Position numbers and translations under genes: made by a program. From Zelonia costaricensis (Eukaryota; Euglenozoa; Kinetoplastea; Trypanosomatida; Trypanosomatidae), in the NCBI GenBank assembly GCA_030849075.1, contig JASAOO010003502.1:1-64000 (forward strand): DNA of 64,000 nt, in the 5' to 3' direction. Of this stretch, positions 59,401-64,000 are shown one piece after another. The notes beneath the pieces are model-generated. The model had not been told where the DNA came from. It made no database searches and saw only the letters and a program-made list of their open reading frames with translations. Positions within the stretch are counted from its first letter, which is position 1, and the number at the start of each line of letters is the position of its first letter.

Positions 59401-62400
59401 GCGCACCGCTGCCGCGGCTGCACCGCCGCCGCCGGCCGCCGTCGTGGTGCGCCGCGGCTGCGTCCCGTTCAGCAGCGTCAGAGCCGCGGCTTCGCTTCCA
59501 AACGCGATGGCGAGGTGCAGCGGCGAGCTGCCCTCGAAGCCGCTCTCCACGTCGATGCCGTCGCACTTCAGCAGCAGCTGCATCACATCGGGCATGTTGT
59601 TGATAGCACACCAGCACAGCGCCGTCGCGATGCCGGCGTGGTTGAGCAGCACGGGTGAGGTCGCGTACACGGCGTTGGTGGCAGGCGTGGTGACTTCTGC
59701 CGCGGCAAGAGCCGCCGCGGCGCCAGCAGACAGCATGGTGCTGCTCGCGCTGAGACCGGGGTATTGCTGGAGCTGCTGCGGCTGCTGCTGCAGGAGCGCC
59801 TCGGCGATGGGGGTGCACCGGTTGGCGCAGGCCAGCTCAAGGCTCAGCAGACGCGTCACACGGTCCATGCAGGCAGGCTGCGCGCCGAGCTTCAGCAGCC
59901 GCAGCGCCACCGCGACGTTGTTGTGCCGCACGGCGAGCAGCAGCGCCGTCTCGCCAGCACGGCTTTGCAGGTTGAGGGCGTCCGCAAGAAGCCCGTGGCC
60001 CACGTCCGAGGTGCGCCGGGCGTGCACGTGGCCGTCGCCCGCGGCTCCGTCCAGCGCGCCCCGCTGCCGCGAGCGGCCCGAGTCCGGCCTGCCCGCGCTC
60101 GTCTGCGGCTTCGCAGACGCGTTGGCGGCCGGTGCGACGCACAGCAGATCGAACAAGCAGTTGAGCACGACCGTCACACACGCCGTCTGCCGGCTCAGCC
60201 GCGCCTGCAGCAACACGAGCCGACCCTCCTCCGTCTCGTCATCCACGTCCTCCAGCGCGTCGCCGTCCTCCGCGCCGTCGTCGTCGTCTTGCTCGCCGTT
60301 GTCCAGCACGACGCCCAGCAGCGCCACGTGCAGCGGCGTGTAGAGGGAGCGGGCCGAGGAGTACATGGTAGAGACGTCGAGCAGTGCGCGCTGCTTCTCG
60401 TTTGTCATGTACGGCAGCGCTGGGGCATTGGCCGAGGAGGAGGCGGCACCAGCAGCGCCGCCGGTCGACGCGCCAAGCGCCGACCCGCTCACGGTCCCAG
60501 CGGAGTTCTGCCGAGTGGCGGGGCCGCTCCTGCTGCCGCCCCCGCTGGTGGCCATCGCCGCGCTGCCCCCGCGTTCGCCGCCGGCGGAGTTGCCCGGCGT
60601 TGCGCGTGACGACAGCTGCTGCCCCTGCGACGAGGGAGCGGTGAGGCAGCGCAGGTGGAAGTTGCGCAAAAAGGCCGCGTACGCCCTCGCATAGCTGCGC
60701 TGCAGCGCCGCCCGCGCCTCGCCCTCGATGACGAGGCCGAAGTAGGAGAGCAGCTCCTCCACCGGAATCCGCTCGAGCAGCACCTGCACCACCTCCGTGT
60801 AGCCCAGCGCACAGGCCGCGTGAAGGGCAATACGGCGCTGCTGGGGTTGCTGCTGGCGCAGCTGTACCCCGGCCCCGCCGAGGCCGCCGTCCTCGTCGCC
60901 AATGGGGTCGCAGAAACGCGTGAGGGGGTGCGTGGCAATCACGTACGCCATCGTCCGCTGTCGGGACGCCAAGGCGCCGCAGAGCGGCGTCAGTCGCGCG
61001 TTCTCGGGGATGAGGTCGTGCCAGTAGACGTTCGCGAAGAGGAAGGACGAGGCACCCACACCACCACCACCCAGGCCCCCTGCGGCGCCGGCCCCGGCCG
61101 GCCCACCGACTTGACCGTGCACGGCCCCGCCGAGCCCGATGCGCCGGTGCCCGCGACACCGCCGCAGCCGGTGCGGCGTGCGACTCGCGCTGGCGCCTCC
61201 GTCTTCCGCGGCGGCCTCAGCTGGGGGCAGCGGGTAGAGGTCCTGCGGGGGGGCGTGGCAGCTGTGGCGGTAAATGCGCAGAGGTGGGTAGAAGACGTCC
61301 GCGCCGCCGGTGGCGCCGCTGAGCGCTACCGAGGCAGCAGCAGGGGCAGCAGCACCTGCGCTCGTGTTGGCTGCACCCTGCGCCGGCGCCCCACCGACGC
61401 CGCCCACCCCAGGCTGTGCGGTGGCCGGAGCGCCGCCACCCGGCGTGTTCAGCAGCCACTGCACCCGCGCAATGGCGAGCCGGGTGCGGCGGTTGCGTGA
61501 GCCGACCATCGTCATGGACGGCGACGTCGCGGCACCACCGGCGGTCTCACCTCGGCTGCCGTGCCCCCCACCGGCGCTGCCGTCCACCTCGTCATCGTCC
61601 ATGTCCGGGGCACCGCTTGCGCTGACGTGTCCACCTGCTCCGCTGTTGCTGGTGCCCAGCGTGGAGAGTTGCTGCTGCTGCTGCCGCGAGCTGCTGCTGT
61701 CCTTCGTCGCGGCGAGGAGCGCGACGTCGGTGAGCACGGCGAGCACCTGGAAGAACTTGGCTGAGCTGTCCAGCAGCGCCACCCGCGTCGATGCCGGGGT
61801 GGACGCCGCGAGAGCGAGGGACGCCGCCGGCGACGCGGTCAGCCCGTGCACGCCCACGTGCGGCTTCACACGAGGATTTGAGAAGTACCGCTGTGGTGAG
61901 GGCGACCGCGACAGCGACCGCGTTATGGTGCCCTGGTGCTGCCCGGTGGGCCCTCGGCGCGCCGCCGCTGCTGCTGCTGTGGCCGCTGCAGTTCCTGCGT
62001 TCCCGCTACCATGCGGGTGGACACCGCCGCCACCATCGCCTGCGCCGAGGACGGGTGGCGGCAGTGGCGGCGCGAACATCAGCTCGTCCACGTCGAAGCT
62101 GAAGCGTAGCACCGCGTTGGAGATCGATGGCCCAGTGAGCGCCGAAGAGGCATCGGGGGCGGCGCCAGCGACCGGCACGGCGGCATTCCGCATCGGCGAG
62201 GGCGGCCCAGTAGACAGCGCGGGGACACTCGACACGTGCTCGCTGTCCAGGCCAGCGCCAGCGCCGCCATCACCACTGCCGGTACCAGCAGCCCCCACGA
62301 TGCCGTGAAGGTGTTGTTGCTGCTGGAGCTGCTGCTGACGCATCCACTCGCGCGTCTGGTGGTCGTACCAGCTGCGCCAGCCACGGTCGTTAAGGGCAAG

Positions 62401-64000
62401 GGTCGCGGCAGGGTACAAGATCAAAGGCAGCGCGTGCGTCGCCCCTACGGAGGTGGTGATGCTGGCTGCGGACCGTCCTGCTGCACCGGCCGCCGCCACC
62501 GCCGCAGCGAGGCTGACCTCCGCGGAGCTTCCCCGGTCCGTGCGCAGCTGCGGGCAGAGCTGAATCTCTTCGAAGTCGGCGAAGTTGTTGACCCGCAGCC
62601 GGAGCGTGGTCGTGGACGGGTCGAAGAGAAGGCCCAGCACCAGCGTCGGCGACACCGGCAGCCGCACCCGGGGCAGCACCTCCGCAGGCCCCGGTGCCGC
62701 CGCCGAGGCCGAGGCCGCCGCCGCCGTTGGCGCCGGAGAGGACGCCGTTCCCGCGGTGTTCGCCGTCACGCTCTTGCAGCCGTGCCGCACCGCGCCACTG
62801 CGACTCTTTGCGGAGGACTGCGCGGCGGCCTGCAACTGCTGCTGCCTCAGCTCCTGCTGCTTCTGCCGCAGCTTCGCAATGGCCCGAGTCACGTCCTCGC
62901 GGCACGCAATGTTCAGCGTCGGCAGCCAGACCTCGTTGACGCTGCCGCTGGCCCCTGCCGCACCAGCACCAGCAGGAGTCGCGGCGCCATCCTGGTGAAC
63001 GTCCATGGGGGGCCCTCCCGGCGAGTCTCCTGCCATCACGGCCATCCCGTCGTCACTAGTGGACACCATCGTGGTCGAGCGGTTGAGTCGCATCGGGTCT
63101 GGCGACAGCGGACCTGGACCGCGCGGCTCGCGAGACGGCGTGTTCGACGCCGCGGGCACTGCCGACGACGTGCCGTTGGTGCTGCCGCCGCTGTTGTTGC
63201 GTGGCAGCTCCATGCGGAGGTACACTGGCATGGCTGCCTTGCGGGTGCTGGAGCTGGTGGAGCTGTTCTCGCTCGCGCTGCCGGACACCCCATCAGCGGC
63301 GCCGCGGTCGCCGTGGTCGCGCGCTACCGCCTCCTGCATCGCCGAGATGGCGTACACTCCGTTGAGCTGATGGCGCCACAGGGCGAGGTAGTACACGTCG
63401 GCTATCACATCCTCCTCGGCAGGGGCGGGGGTGCCGGTAGGGGCTGTCATTGCATGCGACAGCTGGGTCAGCGGGGACGCCCCGATCGCCATCGAGGCCC
63501 GCGCGGCGGCGAAGGCAGAGAGATGCTTCGGCGCGGTGAGCTCCTCGTGCGCGACCACCGTCACAGACACGCCGAAAGACCACCCGCGGCCGCCACCTCC
63601 GCCGGCCCCCTCCACGACGGAGCTCAAGGCGTCCTCGACCTCGTCCTGGCTCTCGTCCTGGTGCCCCGCCTCCCACTCCCCCACGGCGTCGTCTGGGTCG
63701 CGCGCGTAGCCGAGGTGGGTGACCGGGTGCGGCTGCGACGGCCCCTGCGTACTGCCGTTGGCCTGCGCTGCCACCGTGGCGTCGCACAAGCCGACGACGA
63801 TGCCGTTCTCGCACACGGCGTGCACGGCGGCCTCGGTGAGCGGGTTGCCAGCGTCCAGCACCATGAGGTCCGACGCGTTCACGTGCGCCGTCGGGCCGAG
63901 GTGATCGGCGGCATACACGGCCATGAGGTACTCCACCGAGAGCTGCGCCTCGAAGTAAACACCCGGCCGCGTAATCGGCGCAGGTGCGAGCCGTGCCCCG
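47455..64000 (-). CDS. Giant SPRY-domain and ankyrin-repeat protein, 5' end outside the window (at least 5514 aa)
   Basis: The frame runs without interruption for 16.5 kb off the right edge, so the start is not seen; numbering is from the first complete codon at the edge. Residues about 12-470 look like an interrupted SPRY domain: GVYFEAQLSVEYLMAVY, ENGIVVGLCDA, HLGYARDP, WSFGVSV and VLGLLFDPSTTTLRLRVNNF, with low-complexity insertions. Ankyrin-type repeats follow, recognised by the TALHxA/LLxxGA signature: about 1055 (IALHAACALGYTEVVQVLL), 1220 (TPLHVALLG), 1343-1400, 1453-1516 (SPLHLAIAFGSEAAALTLL), 1583-1755 (CTPLHLACERGQLPIVRCLL, DTALHLAARRG), 2303-2343 (TALQLAATLGLTEVVRFLV), 2505-2533, 2660, 3236-3270 and 4380-4500. 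Hundreds of Ser/Ala/Gly-rich residues separate the groups. Ankyrin and SPRY modules bind proteins; a scaffold role is inferred. No membrane segments or catalytic motif were seen. The C-terminus is basic (KKTRR). Confidence 0.9.
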   Translation of the reverse strand, partial: GARLAPAPITRPGVYFEAQLSVEYLMAVYAADHLGPTAHVNASDLMVLDAGNPLTEAAVHAVCENGIVVGLCDATVAAQANGSTQGPSQPHPVTHLGYARDPDDAVGEWEAGHQDESQDEVEDALSSVVEGAGGGGGRGWSFGVSVTVVAHEELTAPKHLSAFAAARASMAIGASPLTQLSHAMTAPTGTPAPAEEDVIADVYYLALWRHQLNGVYAISAMQEAVARDHGDRGAADGVSGSASENSSTSSSTRKAAMPVYLRMELPRNNSGGSTNGTSSAVPAASNTPSREPRGPGPLSPDPMRLNRSTTMVSTSDDGMAVMAGDSPGGPPMDVHQDGAATPAGAGAAGASGSVNEVWLPTLNIACREDVTRAIAKLRQKQQELRQQQLQAAAQSSAKSRSGAVRHGCKSVTANTAGTASSPAPTAAAASASAAAPGPAEVLPRVRLPVSPTLVLGLLFDPSTTTLRLRVNNFADFEEIQLCPQLRTDRGSSAEVSLAAAVAAAGAAGRSAASITTSVGATHALPLILYPAATLALNDRGWRSWYDHQTREWMRQQQLQQQQHLHGIVGAAGTGSGDGGAGAGLDSEHVSSVPALSTGPPSPMRNAAVPVAGAAPDASSALTGPSISNAVLRFSFDVDELMFAPPLPPPVLGAGDGGGGVHPHGSGNAGTAAATAAAAAARRGPTGQHQGTITRSLSRSPSPQRYFSNPRVKPHVGVHGLTASPAASLALAASTPASTRVALLDSSAKFFQVLAVLTDVALLAATKDSSSSRQQQQQLSTLGTSNSGAGGHVSASGAPDMDDDEVDGSAGGGHGSRGETAGGAATSPSMTMVGSRNRRTRLAIARVQWLLNTPGGGAPATAQPGVGGVGGAPAQGAANTSAGAAAPAAASVALSGATGGADVFYPPLRIYRHSCHAPPQDLYPLPPAEAAAEDGGASASRTPHRLRRCRGHRRIGLGGAVHGQVGGPAGAGAAGGLGGGGVGASSFLFANVYWHDLIPENARLTPLCGALASRQRTMAYVIATHPLTRFCDPIGDEDGGLGGAGVQLRQQQPQQRRIALHAACALGYTEVVQVLLERIPVEELLSYFGLVIEGEARAALQRSYARAYAAFLRNFHLRCLTAPSSQGQQLSSRATPGNSAGGERGGSAAMATSGGGSRSGPATRQNSAGTVSGSALGASTGGAAGAASSSANAPALPYMTNEKQRALLDVSTMYSSARSLYTPLHVALLGVVLDNGEQDDDDGAEDGDALEDVDDETEEGRLVLLQARLSRQTACVTVVLNCLFDLLCVAPAANASAKPQTSAGRPDSGRSRQRGALDGAAGDGHVHARRTSDVGHGLLADALNLQSRAGETALLLAVRHNNVAVALRLLKLGAQPACMDRVTRLLSLELACANRCTPIAEALLQQQPQQLQQYPGLSASSTMLSAGAAAALAAAEVTTPATNAVYATSPVLLNHAGIATALCWCAINNMPDVMQLLLKCDGIDVESGFEGSSPLHLAIAFGSEAAALTLLNGTQPRRTTTAAGGGGAAAAAVRKGRFGSHTGTSRVTSPDPGAAASMLRKEAVSAHTTRTATAAAGDVSRKPLMDVNQQHERTHCTPLHLACERGQLPIVRCLLQNWHAQLNIQAAYTNYTPLLTALANGQQAAALRVLEYSKDELRRGRAVLDLCAIDQHGDTALHLAARRGLALAVEYMLIQFSEGEVSRLAMHHSSLRSSPAYQSATCVVPMHALNKQGKSALLVAIQYEQAETAELLVSTLIDSVVGGDDGVSAVDGTSSATDYGDRSGPQSPGSPLGATMGISAMAAGMSAASSLSALPNSQLGGPLIDGTCMALMQAHKKHLDSVVQLMLSAPPPLFPSTAEFRESVAQAKPQWSDAQQPPSQQPHTRRTTAVRGDSGVLDWRPSLAPTEPAPSSGRTSVTAPEDSKAASQQLQGSGDQQDRRTFVRLLLTRAAGPTISPADALRLLLRGFALPELCIYVSDVAAESAALGVTRGTAMAHAELLIGYLQEHAGSVIAPTQAVPFCRDVWRCLQQWMWRETAAARERALAQRRSRHGGRRAGGASRTFANTSHYGAGASFSTLRGSPGAGRSPQHYVNVEEPSMGWLCRMLLGSGSAVGAMGTAGSSSPARSSPAAQAFPSRSPTATAGAAAALPASPVGVAASVQAAEQYRSALDATLNRKTFSLDVVRMIRLHGRSRGGSRAIDEIQSLVQAHMKAKSNARARRVGRTAAAAAAAATGGGNGSRASVSTSEVSGQTAGDASPLAGGQMSPDAAAALMSASVNTDGRGATTVFSGSSTNDDDEEEVVGNNSLFATPMGFTALQLAATLGLTEVVRFLVDTYELDPLYAPAQGLYSHDPATPLPNPPQPKAFTSSANFFARSSSPIGGAQRDGAQSPAAATPSASPSAGTSSPQQRRQQQKQSDNAAMTYQRDLEAARLRHIVAHAVRAAVGVATQQSVRGDWAAGASATGGARGSVTGAGGSGTGAGGGSGGDGGGGGGADARRSEDGSWFCWTPYRLAVRVGNTHITKTLLQAGGMVARDDRAVTEMTLREMRQAGTSGRLLYADVSAGSSLASEAVSAVSTTPSYSPGSLTPAGCSPRAVVSALPSVRPAAVLVDYKEPAWLDPLERTALQERIVVATSSDSSDVAGGGAGHAATGSSLSETLAMVHLLLKHGAQPNGLFDATGSDAWMLAAAGSGAADIHITGRGRNGSAGYGGGGSSRHVGRRTSTVFGASATGFESLTGISPTTSASHAQPAPPPPPSSTLSATRATVNEAAGHRCVDLLLRFRAPLLGFAPSSRRRPAPQLDVTHVLSPDVKEGGGSGGADDTANEAFNDQLVRHQRRLLYQWRRLPCMRVAAHPAAATAAAGVASVVFTRMPGDGTEDDDDGDSTDDSVDNGGSAVGTASVSVFDQAAMLAARYEEEQRLVYQRMQASSPRSGTSERLHSPSPTQAPGGAARSLLSGSSASLLTFSQTDNIADDRPLATAAVAKAGGRRSGGGPAQLSGRALLSPLASAGPDTAHGASGSQRAETGSSAHGTPAASLRTRLIAALRLCYRVVLLYTCVEYTPQLLLRLVRAFGAVAIPVSARHPPSGDSVATRLLRKTCARLIASSGAAGASSAAETAQQAERSPDGGSGSEETPPGSRRAGGAAPAGATALSQLPMRVLAEPPCMGDPSTDPETRVQVDTCVALVELLRDAARRTPSSAAMKLTASAAAAVSTAQRTAAAAAHALRSVLFQPAADGETALSLAARIAHVPLLSALVQSGAAVTPSSREQAHDGAGTTASQGHERGASAGGGGGIRLHDLSGLPVSCHCSLHTNMADPVVRLLLATRVYYPAHEIGTVRLLLSHMPSEPARRAFLRFVYPNIHPLPALQLAMDNVDVAGDFLTSPDCMNALWTNLLYAHFTRQLDTAVQASAKAWNALLRVVLPGAPAVPIYLVMRAAVRDEAGYDEAPVSPRSSFTPRSSAAVPAALQRLPSVATSVRSTGSTKGRSKSRVVGGSPAAAAASDVSNWAHLVRRTSLFLQLMSMSVAETLMSRTATGAAGGAAPAAATAASQAAAEGGTNAADGAAGALAAATASAAGAARHKPASTHATSSGGRGKGHVGGTAGPGGAAALGTSGEGVSAPSAGAYGLVGTLLWDTIELAVRYDDKDVLRHLLQLRLPDVVLKHISNIQFQQQQQQQSQFGTGTYSTSYATLAGGGPVSSRAMEAVSTAILSNYPSFANVNTASQATAVLDRLQRLLWREALQERHADLLAVAAGSVGTLRYLYTAAPAEVRAQMAPMRYDRVDARSGLPEGMANPASDAAAAAAADPGPSVVTALEDIKGVHIKLAKRSRARATEDAPELDETIASVAVRGSEVDSSLLSPTSIPTVVTAPGSRISSASPRDDKRRGSTPSTAAPSPAAPPRIGKAPEPATPSLVTLLALRTEADGERRRPGQRRASSVDLQDDMSSGDFASPAAMAGRTQRRDTAPPLDLHSPLLRSSTPAPLPGSFTVATSASTDSDTAARRGLSTSTSVETSNLTSPTRGRDRSRRADSSEPQRDSVAAVADAELKFMESIVQNNRRRLAAGEERRRRVTTVTWGLGAVARLVELPPPRPQSRANSSRSFTAAAAGEEGGDTAPGAEEGPANSPRTAARLVSVVAPVLFAADPAVGRDVPSAAASLTTRLAPPAALLGVSDASAGPLPSAPSLMPLLLRPHSPPQPELAAGSANAGVKTPVVAAAAVPALGAGRQPQQETTTGAAQPRRRPNATAVAPSSKARPLRSPQKESSASPAPTPASSEPGSAANAAAPVASPVYFMYLQLDWALHSTRVLRSPRPSSATIDTILFLLDQRAALSVPVLDLFLAGTVAPNAAGAGAGAVAPIAAAHGELALTLRYQTRQHRDTLLHLLVMHDQCQLAEYYLEYCYLWFVTNGLDPEPVGGRPGRFPIDESIEASEEDDASDDASDVYNRDDDNGGASHNERRRGARDSRYGGAVPREYLRCMLRVNAHGLTAFDYAHTPAMLQMLEWYGCVPPTYRPNPRAFQRVVFFDRHGREAYAFTSDTEDDDAPFQHGASDSASRRMTARGQSMSSAPLPRRRRHILRFFPVPRLVLATDRFVSLLDMTGAEVAATASESANALARVTGDSNSSASPHRRHPSGDFLDAQATKNGTLVPTRTPQQEEQLRDRRIAAMINAERRQQQITRRRHLLQERAKAALFEQVAAQSLSHAAIRAGAGGAAGAMGGLAAAGAGGNGGEKRGRPGTLPYLTRAATTHARQQWEAQRHPAYTDVTLFYNALEAQRLSAAAFLTSAGRGRGRGRGQAHGGMGGRGAGRRGGSAVAGGGAGILPILLSEEVSLLHLGLCAFEDELVQLYGELQEGGGGHGSQHDGGHVGGGRDGSGREQRGRHHRGGGGGDGHSDGEDAAPTLSAYSRLLLPPSATGKPAAATATTEPRDGRRHFGDGVGPDAASAGGYTGPSGLASSPLLPRLPLTAAASPSGMLLGRRSRASSNASAGTASLTLSQGRNGPPARRSSTTTTAAPPRLSQLDVIFLLECQQFVVYPLMMPGPDDSAGDADADGADDPLGLESGSDAAARRSATGPRGSVSRADGVTSAMGGGGGGGAALTVSLVGPGTGMGSLPAVIERCTGAGMLDQRRAAAASKQRPAPLTPRGATSGVRTPPSTGNAAPRRTAPARATAPPPTDVPLLRALLARKVADEASAELIDPADHRYDAALLVSLTPMLLSGIGNAGGGAGQRASAAATMRTLAARLADTRWKQFGTRPVLSGTSTDAATTATETVPLLNVPPFVPCDAEPTGRPPFGQHGDERGSVTSVGLAGGAAAAARAPTVMAARLEDWVLRRWPAHWRMGQDAQRQRRATRASRGFDTGDSRRSQTTSLPMALTHREVSTALTVGGRRSSSVLPPTPPPTASDDARRADEDDADDYDDEDEDRAGMTALHSVAPVGGVATAGQQALMRALVKRFTAATGAQLSEQMGLMITPTYDVASVGDAAAVLREVEAKAAAPTAAKKTRR
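52959..52977. repeat. CTG run coding for poly-glutamine in the SPRY-ankyrin giant
   Basis: A run of about six CTG units read as CAG on the coding strand, giving a short glutamine tract (IQFQQQQQQQSQFGTG region). It is one of several homopolymeric tracts in this gene. Confidence 0.8.

Overview
The window looks like a GC-rich trypanosomatid nuclear chromosome, most likely from the Leishmaniinae (Leishmania, Leptomonas, Crithidia, Endotrypanum/Porcisia and relatives; I cannot separate these by eye). The reasons are: every credible gene is on the minus strand as an uninterrupted reading frame with no intron signal; genes are separated by 0.5-4 kb of homopolymer- and (CA)n-rich DNA; and several start codons sit a few bases after a polypyrimidine tract followed by the first AG, the signature of spliced-leader trans-splicing. 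The whole window is therefore read as part of one polycistronic transcription unit, transcribed from right (64000) to left (1). No strand switch, tRNA, rRNA, spliced-leader gene or transposon open reading frame was recognised.

In transcription order: (1) the 3' part of a giant SPRY plus ankyrin-repeat protein (47455 to the right edge, at least 5514 residues, start outside the window); (2) an 897-residue cysteine-pair protein (42712-45405); (3) a 2960-residue protein with an N-terminal C3HC4 RING-like finger, a long alanine/glutamate-rich helical region and a second B-box/FYVE-like zinc finger (32483-41365); (4) a 390-residue charged coiled-coil protein (29808-30980); (5) a 906-residue disordered/coiled-coil protein (24989-27709); (6) a 1612-residue mostly disordered protein (19105-23943); (7) COX19, a twin CX9C copper/cytochrome oxidase assembly factor (18111-18503); (8) an ARP2-like actin-related protein (15910-17427); (9) FCF1/UTP24, a PIN-domain rRNA-processing nuclease (14779-15408); (10) a small conserved protein with a hydrophobic N-terminal segment and TPR-like helices (13086-14027); (11) a 1846-residue divergent kinesin whose switch motifs are degraded (3634-9174); (12) a 393-residue protein with a presequence-like N-terminus (1340-2521).

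As is usual in trypanosomatids, neighbours need not be functionally related: ribosome biogenesis, mitochondrial assembly and actin/microtubule genes are mixed. The most unusual content is the set of very large, low-complexity proteins: the SPRY-ankyrin giant, the RING/B-box giant and the apparently ATPase-dead kinesin. A second theme is very short predicted 5' UTRs (about 0-13 nt for most genes where the acceptor can be read). Start codons were chosen from domain boundaries and splice-acceptor position, and checked as real ATG triplets.
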